From: Faecalicatena faecalis
GTDB lineage: Bacteria > Bacillota > Clostridia > Lachnospirales > Lachnospiraceae
Reading direction: 5' to 3'
Length of the DNA stretch: 64,000 bases
Assembly: GCF_012524165.2 (NCBI RefSeq)
Contig: NZ_JABACJ020000020.1
Coordinates: 38,525 to 102,524, forward strand
Shown here: positions 1 to 7,533 of the stretch, in pieces
Numbering within the stretch: the first letter of the stretch is position 1
Layout: each line of letters opens with the position of its first letter
Program-made: the position numbers and the translations under genes
Notes under the pieces: model-generated
Database searches by the model: none
The model's input: only the letters and a program-made list of their open reading frames with translations
What the model was told of the DNA's origin: nothing

Positions 1-73
1 AGATTCCGGCACTCGAAGAAAGTGAAACATCACGTTCTGTACTGAGCCCTCCGGCTAAAACAATAATTCTCAT
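1..73 (-). CDS. ddl: D-alanine--D-alanine ligase, N-terminal fragment
   Basis: Only the first 24 codons are in the window; the gene runs off the left edge. The peptide begins MRIIVLAGGLSTERDVSLSS, which matches the nucleotide-binding N-terminus of the ATP-grasp D-Ala-D-Ala ligases that make the dipeptide end of peptidoglycan precursors. The ATG at 71-73 follows an AAAGGAGA ribosome binding site at 82-89. It starts 16 bases after the pncB stop on the same strand, so the two are probably cotranscribed. The family call rests on the GGxSxER-type start only; another ATP-grasp ligase is possible. Confidence 0.7.
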   Translation of the reverse strand, partial: MRIIVLAGGLSTERDVSLSSSAGI

Positions 74-89
74 AACAAAAAATCTCCTT

Positions 90-1538
90 TTATCTACTCA
101 TTTCATCCAATAATTTTGCTTTTGTATCATAAAGCTTCTGGGACAGATCCACATAAACGCGGTGTGGATAGAAGAGACGCTTAGTCTCATCCCAGAGAGT
201 GTCTTTTTCACGCTTGCAGTATTCTGCAATCTCCATGACAGACGGGGACTGATATTTGCATTCACCGTTGATGAAGATCGGTTTTAAAATCTCACGCATG
301 GTATAAGTGCCGCCTTCCAGTCTGGTCTTTTTCCAGGTGGCATTGGGATCGAAGAGTAAAAGCTCCTCATTGGTATCATATTGTTCGTCCGCAAAACAGA
401 TCAGGTCTGCGCGGATCTTACCAGTCTCTTTATCATATACGCGGTAGATTGTCTTGTTGCCCGGATTCGTGATTTTCTCTGTATTCTCTGAAATCTTGAT
501 CTTAGGTACAAATTCGCCTTCCTTATTCTGGATAGCTGCAAGCTTGTACACACCGCCGAAAGAAGGGCAGTCCTTGGAAGTAATCAGGTTCGTGCCTACC
601 CCCCATGAGGTGATGGCAGCACCCTGGATCTTAAGGTCGTGGATCAACATCTCGTCCAGGTCGTTGGATGCGGCTATGACAGCATCTGTGAAGCCTGCTG
701 CATCTAACATCTTACGGGCCTGCTTGGAAAGGTACGCAAGGTCACCGCTGTCCAGACGGATTCCGTAGGACTTAGGTTTGATTCCGGCATCCCGCATCTC
801 CTTAAATACCCGGATCGCATTCGGCACACCTGATTTCAGGGTGTCATAGGTGTCCACCAAAAGCGTGCATGCGTCTGGGTACAGCTTGGCATATTCTTTA
901 AAGGCAGTGTATTCATCCTTAAAACTCATAATCCAGCTATGGGCATGTGTTCCCATGACAGGAACATCGAACAGCTTCCCGGCCAGCACATTGGAGGTGC
1001 CGACGCAGCCGCCGATGATTGCGGCTCTGGCGCCATAGAGGCCTGCATCTGGTCCCTGGGCACGGCGAAGCCCGAATTCCATGATTCCGTCTCCCTGTGC
1101 GGCAAATACGACACGGGAGGTCTTGGTCGCGATCAGGCTCTGGTGGTTGATGATATTTAAAATCGCAGTTTCGACAAGCTGTGCTTCCATGATCGGAGCA
1201 ATTACCTTTACAAGCGGTTCCTTCGGGAAGATGACAGTTCCTTCTGGAATTGCATAGATACTTCCGCTGAAATGAAAACCACTTAGGTAATGCAGGAAGT
1301 CTTCGCTGAAAATGCCGAGGCCTCTCAAGTAGTCTACGTCTTCGTAAGAAAAGTTCAAATTTTTAATATATTCGATTACCTGCTCCACGCCCGCCATGAT
1401 TGAGTACCCGCTTTTATTGGGATTCTCGCGGAAGAACACGTCGAATACAACAGTTTCATTTTCCTGAGTTTCAAAATAGCCCTGCATCATCGTCAGCTCA
1501 TACAGGTCTGTCAGCAATGTAAGATTCTGCGCACTCAT
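90..1538 (-). CDS. pncB: Nicotinate phosphoribosyltransferase
   Basis: A 482-residue enzyme that joins nicotinate to PRPP to give nicotinate mononucleotide in the NAD salvage (Preiss-Handler) pathway; cytosolic. The N-terminus LTDLYELTMMQGYF is characteristic of the family, and the GTHAHSW motif near residue 200 carries the histidine that is phosphorylated by ATP in this family. Length is normal for the bacterial/clostridial type. I place the start at the ATG at 1536-1538 because AAGGAGATTATT directly precedes it; the frame stays open 34 codons upstream, but that extension is hydrophobic and has no ribosome binding site. The ddl start follows 16 bases downstream. Confidence 0.93.
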   Translation of the reverse strand: MSAQNLTLLTDLYELTMMQGYFETQENETVVFDVFFRENPNKSGYSIMAGVEQVIEYIKNLNFSYEDVDYLRGLGIFSEDFLHYLSGFHFSGSIYAIPEGTVIFPKEPLVKVIAPIMEAQLVETAILNIINHQSLIATKTSRVVFAAQGDGIMEFGLRRAQGPDAGLYGARAAIIGGCVGTSNVLAGKLFDVPVMGTHAHSWIMSFKDEYTAFKEYAKLYPDACTLLVDTYDTLKSGVPNAIRVFKEMRDAGIKPKSYGIRLDSGDLAYLSKQARKMLDAAGFTDAVIAASNDLDEMLIHDLKIQGAAITSWGVGTNLITSKDCPSFGGVYKLAAIQNKEGEFVPKIKISENTEKITNPGNKTIYRVYDKETGKIRADLICFADEQYDTNEELLLFDPNATWKKTRLEGGTYTMREILKPIFINGECKYQSPSVMEIAEYCKREKDTLWDETKRLFYPHRVYVDLSQKLYDTKAKLLDEMSR

Positions 1539-1690
1539 AATAATCTCCTTTTTGTGTGAAACATATATACTGGAACAGTATAGCACAAATAAAAAATTCG
1601 CGAAAGCCCCCCAGTATGCGAAAGATACATAAAAAAACATGACCGAACTATCTGCCGTCGTCTATCTGCCTGTGAACAGTTACATGACAA

Positions 1691-1724
1691 AAGCCATGAA
1701 ATTACTTTCGCAATTTCATGGCTT
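1691..1724 (-). terminator. Rho-independent terminator of the bgl operon
   Basis: Perfect 13-bp inverted repeat AAGCCATGAAATT / AATTTCATGGCTT with an 8-base loop, read on the minus strand into TTTTGTC. It lies 16 bases after the bglA stop and so ends the licT-bglF-bglA transcript before pncB. Confidence 0.8.
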
Positions 1725-1739
1725 ATACAACAATTCTGT

Positions 1740-3185
1740 TTACAGTCCGTTATTTTGAATGACCTTTTGATACCAGTAGAAGCTGTCCTTTTTATAGCGG
1801 TTCATGGAACCTCCGTCCGCCTCTTCCCTGTCCACATAGACAAATCCGTAGCGTTTCTGATAGCCGTTGAGCCAGCTTAAAAGGTCAGTAAAGGACCAGG
1901 TACAATATGCCAGAACCTCACAGCCTTCTGTAACGGCCTCTTCTAAAGCACGGATATGTTCTTTCAGATAATGGATCCGGTAGTCGTCGTGAATCTCATT
2001 TTCCTCTGTCTTCTGATCAAATGCACCAAGCCCGTTTTCGGATATAATAATAGGAAGGGCATATCTGCTGGTAATCTCTCTACAGCAATAGCGAAGCCCG
2101 TCTGGATCAATGCTCCAGTCCCAGTCTGTGGTCTTTAAATAGGGATTGGCCGGATTATTATAGATTCCAGGAATCCCGATTTCCTGCGCGGAACCCTTTA
2201 CACCGGTAGTATTCATTGTTCCATAGGGCGTGACTCCATCCATCGGATTATACTCACAGACACAGCTCTGATAATAGTTTACGCCCATAAAGGAGATTGC
2301 CGCTGCCGCCTGTTTTAAGAGTTCCTGGTCGCCGTCCTGCATCACAGGGGCGATACCCTTTTCTTTCAGGTAAGCCATCGCCGCTTTTGGATATCTTCCG
2401 TAAGCATAGACATCCATCCACCAGAAATTTTTCAAATCATCATAATTATACTTTGCCATCGCATTTTCAGGGCGGCAGTCCAGTGCATAAGAAGGGGTAT
2501 AAGCAAAGCTTGCACCAATGAGGCCTGTACCGCCCATTTCTCTATATGCGAGCACTGCTTTTGCATGTGCCATGAATGCATGATGGTTCACCTGATAGAA
2601 CATCTTCTGATCATCAAATTTTCCCGGTGGATGCTGTGCTGTCAGCCATCCAAGGGAAGTGAAGATGTTCTGCTCATTCATCGTGATCCAGTATTTTACC
2701 TTATTCCCATAGTACCGGAACAGGGTTTTCGCATAGTTCACATAATCGCTGATGATCTGCGGACTTTCCCATCCGCCGTAAGCGTCCACCAATGCCTGCG
2801 GCAGATCCCAGTGGTAGATGGTGACCATCGGCTCGATTCCATATTTCAGGCATTCATCAATGATATTCTGATAGAATGTAATTCCTTCCTCATTTATGTC
2901 TCCTGTACCCTGTGGGTAGATTCTTGCCCATGCAATGGAAAATCGATACGTTTTCAGTCCCATTTCCGCCATCAGGGCAATGTCCTCCTTATAACGGTGA
3001 TAGTGATCGACTGCTACATCACCTGTTGTTTCCTTATAAGTCTTACCCGGAATCCGTACAAAGGTATCCCAATTTGTCATGCCCTTACCGCCATCGAGAT
3101 ATCCCCCCTCGATCTGATATGCCGCTGATGCACTTCCCCATAAAAAATTCTCTGGAAATCCAGTCTTTTTCATCTCTTCCATCAT
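1740..3185 (-). CDS. bglA: 6-phospho-beta-glucosidase (GH1)
   Basis: A 481-residue glycoside hydrolase family 1 protein expected to cleave phosphorylated beta-glucosides (cellobiose, salicin or arbutin type) brought in by the PTS encoded just upstream. The N-terminal signature FPENFLWGSASAAYQIEGG, the acid/base motif TMNEQ near residue 170 and the nucleophile motif ISENGLG near residue 380 are all present. Start ATG at 3183-3185 follows GGAGGC at the right spacing; a second ATG is adjacent. The gap to bglF is 13 bases, so the genes are one operon under LicT control. The phospho-substrate preference is inferred from the PTS neighbour. Confidence 0.92.
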   Translation of the reverse strand: MMEEMKKTGFPENFLWGSASAAYQIEGGYLDGGKGMTNWDTFVRIPGKTYKETTGDVAVDHYHRYKEDIALMAEMGLKTYRFSIAWARIYPQGTGDINEEGITFYQNIIDECLKYGIEPMVTIYHWDLPQALVDAYGGWESPQIISDYVNYAKTLFRYYGNKVKYWITMNEQNIFTSLGWLTAQHPPGKFDDQKMFYQVNHHAFMAHAKAVLAYREMGGTGLIGASFAYTPSYALDCRPENAMAKYNYDDLKNFWWMDVYAYGRYPKAAMAYLKEKGIAPVMQDGDQELLKQAAAAISFMGVNYYQSCVCEYNPMDGVTPYGTMNTTGVKGSAQEIGIPGIYNNPANPYLKTTDWDWSIDPDGLRYCCREITSRYALPIIISENGLGAFDQKTEENEIHDDYRIHYLKEHIRALEEAVTEGCEVLAYCTWSFTDLLSWLNGYQKRYGFVYVDREEADGGSMNRYKKDSFYWYQKVIQNNGL

Positions 3186-3198
3186 TCTGCCTCCATTT

Positions 3199-5094
3199 TT
3201 ATCTAATATAGATCAGCTCGTCCATAGCTGACACATGTTCTGTCTCTATAGTATCAATCTTCGCAAATTGATCCGAATTGGTCACGATCACTGGCGTTGT
3301 AATATCGTAACCAGCGTCCAGAATCGCCTGTCTCTCAAATTCGATGAGAACCTCGCCCTTTTTCACGGTATCGCCTGATTTTTTCTTAGGGTGGAAATAC
3401 TTTCCTTCCAGATTCACGGTATCGATTCCCATATGAATCAGAAGCTCCACGCCATCTTCACTGACCAGACCTGCCGCGTGGCCAGTCTCAAACATCATGT
3501 CCACTTTCCCGTCAAAAGGTGCATAGATCACACCAGTTTCCGGCACGATCGCACATCCTTTTCCAAGAATCTCCTGTGCAAAGGTAGCATCGTTTACCTC
3601 ATAAAGAGGAATCCGTTTCCCTTCGAGAGGGCTTGCAATAGTGATCTGCATCTCTTCCGGCAGCGGTTCTGCCATTGCTTCTGTTATCATCATATCCAGA
3701 TCCTCCTCGTCTTCATCTACCACATCTTCGAATCCAAGGAACATGGTTACGATAAATGTCACAGCGACGGTCAGAAGAATCGTCAGTGCCGCAATCAAAA
3801 GACTGGAAGGTCTTCCTTCTTCTACATACTGTACAATCGTAACGATTGCCGGAGTGGCGATACCAAAACATTTCAGTTGGAAAAATCCTCCGAACAGTCC
3901 GCCGACTGCACCACCAATACATGCTCCAAGCATGGGACGTTTTAACCGGACGGTAACACCATACAGAGCGGGCTCTGTGATTCCAGCAAATAATGCGGAA
4001 AATGCAGAAGAACCGGCAATCTGTTTAAAATCCTTATTTTTACTTTTAATAGAAACTGCAAGAGCAGCCGCTCCCTGTGCCATATTCGAGCAAAGCTCGC
4101 CGATACAGATGAAATTTTCGAATCCTGTTGTTGCGATCATCCCAAGTTTGATCGGTGTAAAGGCGTGATGCATACCAGCCATTACCACGAACGGATAAAC
4201 ACCTGCGACCAGCCCGATTGCGATAAAGCCGAGCTTATCATGAATGGCATATACAACATCGGATAATACATTTCCGCAGATGGCTCCTAAAGGTCCTAAT
4301 ACGATCAGAGCAATTGGAGCTTCAATCAATACAACCAGCATTGGTTTCAGGAAGTTCTTCGTCACCACTGGGGTAATCTTATCCACCAGCTTCTCAACGT
4401 ATTTCAGAGACCAAACTGCCAGGATAATCGGAATTACGGAGTAGGAGTAAGAGGCATATGTAACCGGGATGAACTTCAAAAATTTGACCGTTTCCCCTGC
4501 TTCTTGTGCGCCGTTCATCAAGCTGATAAAATTCGGATGCAGCATGATCAGAGCGATGCTTGCTGCATAATACATATTGGTGCCGAATTTCTTGGAAGCA
4601 GAGATGGCAATCAATACCGGCATAAAGAAGAAGGCTCCGTCCCCCATGACGCTTAATAGATTGTAGGTGTACCCTTCGGTACTCAGTATTCCGATCATAG
4701 GAAGAAGTGTCAGCAGTACCTTGATCATTGCCGCACCGATGATCGCCGGAATAACCGGCGCCATAATGCCTGAAATGGTATCCATAAGCATGGAAAACAT
4801 GTTCTTCTTTTCCTGTTTCGTCTCTGTCTTTTTCGGCGCTTCATTAGAAAAATTTCCGAGCTTCATTAGTTCCGCGAATACATTTCCAACATCATTGCCG
4901 ATAATAATCTGATATTGTCCGGCCTTTTTCATGATTCCCATGACGCCCTTTGTTTTCTTTACTGCTTCATCATCCACGATGGATTCATCTTTCAGGACAA
5001 AACGAAGTCTTGTCATACAATGTACCAGACTGATTACATTTTCTTTTCCTCCCACACGCTGCAGGATTTTTTTTGCTGTACTTTCATAATCCAT
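3199..5094 (-). CDS. bglF: Beta-glucoside PTS transporter, EIIBCA fusion
   Basis: A 631-residue membrane permease that imports and phosphorylates beta-glucosides using phospho-HPr. Domains in order: EIIB (residues about 1-85) with the phosphorylated cysteine in VHCMTRLRF (Cys26); EIIC (about 105-460), a run of hydrophobic membrane segments; EIIA (about 480-630) with the phospho-histidine motif LLIHMGIDTVNLEG. The order B-C-A is that of the BglF/BglP type. The start ATG at 5092-5094 follows GAGGTG. It lies between licT and bglA, and its leader contains a RAT-like box and a very long stem-loop, so expression should depend on substrate and the LicT phosphorylation state. Confidence 0.94.
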   Translation of the reverse strand: MDYESTAKKILQRVGGKENVISLVHCMTRLRFVLKDESIVDDEAVKKTKGVMGIMKKAGQYQIIIGNDVGNVFAELMKLGNFSNEAPKKTETKQEKKNMFSMLMDTISGIMAPVIPAIIGAAMIKVLLTLLPMIGILSTEGYTYNLLSVMGDGAFFFMPVLIAISASKKFGTNMYYAASIALIMLHPNFISLMNGAQEAGETVKFLKFIPVTYASYSYSVIPIILAVWSLKYVEKLVDKITPVVTKNFLKPMLVVLIEAPIALIVLGPLGAICGNVLSDVVYAIHDKLGFIAIGLVAGVYPFVVMAGMHHAFTPIKLGMIATTGFENFICIGELCSNMAQGAAALAVSIKSKNKDFKQIAGSSAFSALFAGITEPALYGVTVRLKRPMLGACIGGAVGGLFGGFFQLKCFGIATPAIVTIVQYVEEGRPSSLLIAALTILLTVAVTFIVTMFLGFEDVVDEDEEDLDMMITEAMAEPLPEEMQITIASPLEGKRIPLYEVNDATFAQEILGKGCAIVPETGVIYAPFDGKVDMMFETGHAAGLVSEDGVELLIHMGIDTVNLEGKYFHPKKKSGDTVKKGEVLIEFERQAILDAGYDITTPVIVTNSDQFAKIDTIETEHVSAMDELIYIR

Positions 5095-5161
5095 ATCTTT
5101 TCACCTCATAATTTTAAATTTTATTTTACGGCCGTATCTATATAAAATGCATCTATATAAA

Positions 5162-5313
5162 AAGACCTGACCTCAGAATATCCACGTAACTATTCAGCCA
5201 TGCGGAAAGGTTTGTACAGTTTCTGCGTGGGAGCTTGCTCACTAAGCATAAAGTGTATAAATCTTTCACGGCTGTATGTCTACAATTTTATGGATATTTT
5301 GGGATCAGGTCTT
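5162..5313 (-). terminator. Long conditional terminator before bglF
   Basis: On the minus strand an arm at 5291-5313 (AAGACCTGATCCC then AAAATATCCA) pairs with an arm at 5162-5184 (TGGATATTC then TGAGGTCAGGTCTT), about 21 of 23 positions counting one G-U pair, and the second arm runs into TTTTTAT. The loop of about 106 bases is itself a palindromic repeat element. The 5' arm overlaps the RAT box at 5308-5336, the arrangement used for BglG/LicT antitermination. The unusual feature is the size of the loop. Confidence 0.65.
5190..5276. repeat. Palindromic dispersed repeat, family 1 copy A
   Basis: An imperfect hairpin of about 85 bases centred on GAGCTTGCTC (5231-5240). One arm has CAGCCATGCGGAAAGG, TACAGTTT and TGCGTGGGAGC; the other is its degenerate complement. 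Near-identical copies, in opposite orientation, lie at 26312-26395 and 26443-26530. It carries no open frame with a ribosome binding site, so it resembles a REP/MITE-like element. Confidence 0.75.
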
Positions 5314-5336
5314 GCTTAACTGAATAATTACAAACC
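5308..5336 (-). promoter_or_regulatory. RAT box (ribonucleic antiterminator) upstream of bglF
   Basis: Read on the minus strand, this 29-base segment begins GGTTTGTAATTATT and ends AAGCAAGACC, matching the general form of the BglG/LicT RNA target (GG.TTGT.A ... GCAAAACC) at the same overall length. It starts 8 bases past the licT stop, and its last bases (AAGACC) are also the first bases of the terminator stem, so RNA binding by LicT would block terminator folding. Confidence 0.7.
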
Positions 5337-5343
5337 TGTCAGT

Positions 5344-6189
5344 CTATTCTGTTAGTTCCTGTTCGTCCAGGATTCTCTTGATATGAATCAGCAGATAGAG
5401 CTGTTCATCAATACTTAATCTGTGTTCTAGTTGCTTTTCAATATACTGTCCTACTTTTACGACACCAGAGTATGCACCGGGGTTCTGTTCCACCATGACC
5501 TTATAAATCTCCCGCATACTGTCCTGATAGGGCTTCTGGTCCAGCACTCTTACTGCAAAGAATTTCAAGTGGGTTAGAAAGCGCTGATATGATACGGAGT
5601 CTTCCTGAAACTCAATCTTAAAGTGAATCTTGATAATTCGTAAAATGGCGGTAATTACTTCTGTGATCTTCTCTACATCACATCCCTGACTTACCTCGAA
5701 TTCTGCTGATACGATGTGCATGGCAATGAAGGCCGCTTCATCGTTACCAAGATCAACACCGGATTTCTCGTAAATCCATTGAATCGCGTCCCGTCCCACC
5801 TGATACTCCTTCGGGTAGAACTTCTTTACCTCCAGCTTCATCATATTCTTGAGATGAATTCCTGCACGGTCACGATCCAATGCCGAATTGATATGGTCTG
5901 TGAGCGTGATGTAAAGAGTATCTCTGATCTGCAGCCCCTCCATCCTTGCGGCTTCGACCACCCTTCCGGCAATCTCAAGATACTGCTCTGAGATTTCCTT
6001 TACGACCTCCTGCAGGCGATGACTTTCCTCTGCATTTTGAAGGTAATAAGTCTTATCTAACAGGGATTCGTCCAGATTTTCACCCTTCTTTTTCTTAAAA
6101 CCGATTCCGACTCCGGTTGCAATGATCTCTCTGCCTTTTGAATCTACCGTTACAACTGCATTTGTATTAAGCACTCTGATTATCTTCAA
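5344..6189 (-). CDS. licT: Transcription antiterminator, LicT/BglG family
   Basis: A 281-residue RNA-binding protein that stops premature termination in the beta-glucoside operon when substrate is present. The N-terminal RNA-binding (CAT) domain covers about residues 1-55 (KIIRVLNTNAVVTVD); two PRD domains follow, with candidate phospho-histidines in TDHINSALDR and AMHIVSAEF (PRD1) and in THLKFF and LIHIKRI (PRD2). I choose the TTG at 6187-6189 because AGGAG lies 7 bases upstream and the protein then begins exactly where the family does; the ATG further upstream adds residues encoded by the leader terminator. First gene of licT-bglF-bglA, with its own RAT box upstream, so likely autoregulated. 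Confidence 0.92.
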   Translation of the reverse strand: MKIIRVLNTNAVVTVDSKGREIIATGVGIGFKKKKGENLDESLLDKTYYLQNAEESHRLQEVVKEISEQYLEIAGRVVEAARMEGLQIRDTLYITLTDHINSALDRDRAGIHLKNMMKLEVKKFYPKEYQVGRDAIQWIYEKSGVDLGNDEAAFIAMHIVSAEFEVSQGCDVEKITEVITAILRIIKIHFKIEFQEDSVSYQRFLTHLKFFAVRVLDQKPYQDSMREIYKVMVEQNPGAYSGVVKVGQYIEKQLEHRLSIDEQLYLLIHIKRILDEQELTE

Positions 6190-6208
6190 TTGACCACTCC
6201 TATGGCAT

Positions 6209-6252
6209 AAAAAAAACTGCTTATAATACACCTCTAAACGTATTATAACCAG
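6209..6252 (-). terminator. Leader terminator upstream of licT
   Basis: On the minus strand, CTGGTTATAATAC (6240-6252) pairs with GTATTATAAGCAG (6217-6229), 12 of 13 bp, followed directly by eight T residues. It sits between the licT promoter and the licT start and overlaps the end of the RAT box at 6251-6281: a conditional terminator. Confidence 0.85.
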
Positions 6253-6281
6253 TCTTGCTTACCCTAACGTAATAACAAACT
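6251..6281 (-). promoter_or_regulatory. RAT-like antiterminator box upstream of licT
   Basis: Minus-strand segment beginning AGTTTGTTATTACG and ending TAAGCAAGACT. It has the TTGT.A start and GCAA.AC end of RAT sequences, a short TTAC/GTAA stem, and two extra loop bases compared with the bglF-proximal box. Its last two bases begin the stem of the licT leader terminator, so the two folds exclude each other. Confidence 0.6.
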
Positions 6282-6296
6282 TGTTCTACGGGTATT

Positions 6297-6325
6297 ATGT
6301 TAACAGCAAAAGATCTGTTTGTCTA
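6297..6325 (-). promoter_or_regulatory. Promoter of the licT-bglF-bglA operon
   Basis: On the minus strand TAGACA (6320-6325), a 17-base spacer and TAACAT (6297-6302). Transcription would start near 6289, a few bases before the RAT box, so the whole antitermination leader is transcribed. The rest of the 339-base gap between licT and the gntR gene (about 6326-6490) shows nothing further that I recognise. Confidence 0.5.
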
Positions 6326-6490
6326 GGGCATATTTTAAATTCATCAAATGTGCTAATTGGAGAGGGGCTTTTTTGTGCAAAATAGCTACTGAACATATTT
6401 GCAGAGGTGTTTCTTGAAGAAAGTCAAGGGATAATGAAAATTAAAAAATCCAGAGGTGAGAAAGAGGCATACGCTGCATATAGGCAGTGG

Positions 6491-6525
6491 AAAAGCCCGA
6501 AGTGCGTGTGAACACCAGGGCTTTT
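6491..6525 (-). terminator. Terminator downstream of the GntR/UTRA gene
   Basis: AAAAGCCC (6491-6498) and GGGCTTTT (6518-6525) form an 8-bp stem with a 19-base loop. It begins right after the gntR stop on the minus strand and has a T-rich end; the plus-strand reading also runs into TTTTCTTTT. Confidence 0.65.
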
Positions 6526-6528
6526 CTT

Positions 6529-7287
6529 TTATTCAAGGGTAATTTCAAAATGCAGTTTGCTCTGATCCCCGCGACAATGGGAGCAGGAGTACTCGATAAT
6601 CTCGTCATCTTTATTATATCCGATATTAGTAAAGAGGTGAATCGGGCTGCCACGCTTTACCCCAAGCATCTCGACGTCCTCAATACCGGCAGGTACAGCT
6701 TCACAAGTACGGGATATTCGATAAATTTTGGTGTCAGGGTGCAAGGACAAAACTTCATGTAACCCCTCTTTCATGAAATCGTGTTCGAGTACAAATTGAC
6801 ATCTATCATATGGAAGATATGTTTCTACACGTGCGATGGGCTCACCGTCAGCAGCACGTCTGCGATATAGGCGGATAACCTGCTCACAGGATGCGTTTCC
6901 ATACACCTTTGCAACTTTTGCTGGCGTTGTGATTGCTTCAAGTCCGAGAACTTCGGTACTTGGAATCCTGCCACTGTCTTTTATCTCTTCATTGCTCGGA
7001 ACATTAAAAGACTGGAGTCTTCGGATGTAATTTTGGTCGATTTTGGGTTTTGAGACAAAGGTTCCTTTACTTTTAATACGGTAAAGCTTTCCTTCCTGGA
7101 CTAATTCAGTAATTGCCTGTCTGACTGTAGTGCGGCTGATACTAAACATTTCCATTAACTCATTTTCGGTAGGCAGGATGCTGCCAACTGGTAATTCTCC
7201 GCTGTCCAGTTCATCTAAAATCAACTTTTTGAGTTGAAAATAAAGAGGAATCGGAGTGTCCTTATTTAATTGTTTATTTTGTAACAT
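6529..7287 (-). CDS. GntR family transcriptional regulator (HutC/UTRA type)
   Basis: A 252-residue DNA-binding repressor. The N-terminal winged helix (about residues 1-75) has the GntR signature PLYFQLKKLILDELDSGEL...ILPTENELMEMFSISRTTVRQAI; the C-terminal UTRA domain (about 90-240) binds small effectors, in this family often sugar phosphates or amino acid derivatives. The ATG at 7285-7287 is chosen because GAGGTG lies 6 bases upstream; two ATGs in frame further up have poor or no sites. It is divergent from the 14-kb ABC-importer/rhamnose-isomerase operon, and both promoters share the box ATGTCATTACAT, so it very likely controls that operon and itself. Confidence 0.88.
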   Translation of the reverse strand: MLQNKQLNKDTPIPLYFQLKKLILDELDSGELPVGSILPTENELMEMFSISRTTVRQAITELVQEGKLYRIKSKGTFVSKPKIDQNYIRRLQSFNVPSNEEIKDSGRIPSTEVLGLEAITTPAKVAKVYGNASCEQVIRLYRRRAADGEPIARVETYLPYDRCQFVLEHDFMKEGLHEVLSLHPDTKIYRISRTCEAVPAGIEDVEMLGVKRGSPIHLFTNIGYNKDDEIIEYSCSHCRGDQSKLHFEITLE

Positions 7288-7307
7288 GAACATCACCTCG
7301 GGTTTCC

Positions 7308-7334
7308 ATGACATAGGTTACTATGTCATTACAT
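7308..7334. promoter_or_regulatory. Candidate GntR operator at the gntR promoter
   Basis: A perfect 9-bp inverted repeat ATGACATAG / CTATGTCAT with a GTTA spacer (7308-7329), overlapping the 12-mer ATGTCATTACAT (7323-7334). The same 12-mer recurs at 7487-7498 at the start of the divergent operon. The box has inverted ends (ATGT...ACAT), as GntR-type operators do. Confidence 0.55.
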
Positions 7335-7453
7335 TGTAACACCACACATTTATTTTACTCGTTTTGCTGGGAAATGTCAACAACTACCATATAAAGGAGT
7401 AAAAGTGCACAAAAAAAAGAAAGAAAATATTACAGAATACACAAAATATACAA

Positions 7454-7483
7454 TTGTCATTGATATGATTAAATAGTTATGAT
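7454..7483 (+). promoter_or_regulatory. Promoter of the ABC-importer catabolic operon
   Basis: TTGTCA (7454-7459), an 18-base spacer and TATGAT (7478-7483); TACAAT at 7483-7488 is an alternative -10. The start of transcription would fall near 7490, inside the candidate operator. Confidence 0.5.
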
Positions 7484-7486
7484 ACA

Positions 7487-7498
7487 ATGTCATTACAT
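7487..7498. promoter_or_regulatory. Candidate GntR operator over the operon start site
   Basis: ATGTCATTACAT, an exact repeat of 7323-7334, placed on or just after the predicted transcription start. Binding here would repress the operon by blocking RNA polymerase. Confidence 0.5.
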
Positions 7499-7533
7499 AA
7501 GAACAAAGCACCTTTAATGAAGGAGGAAGTAGA

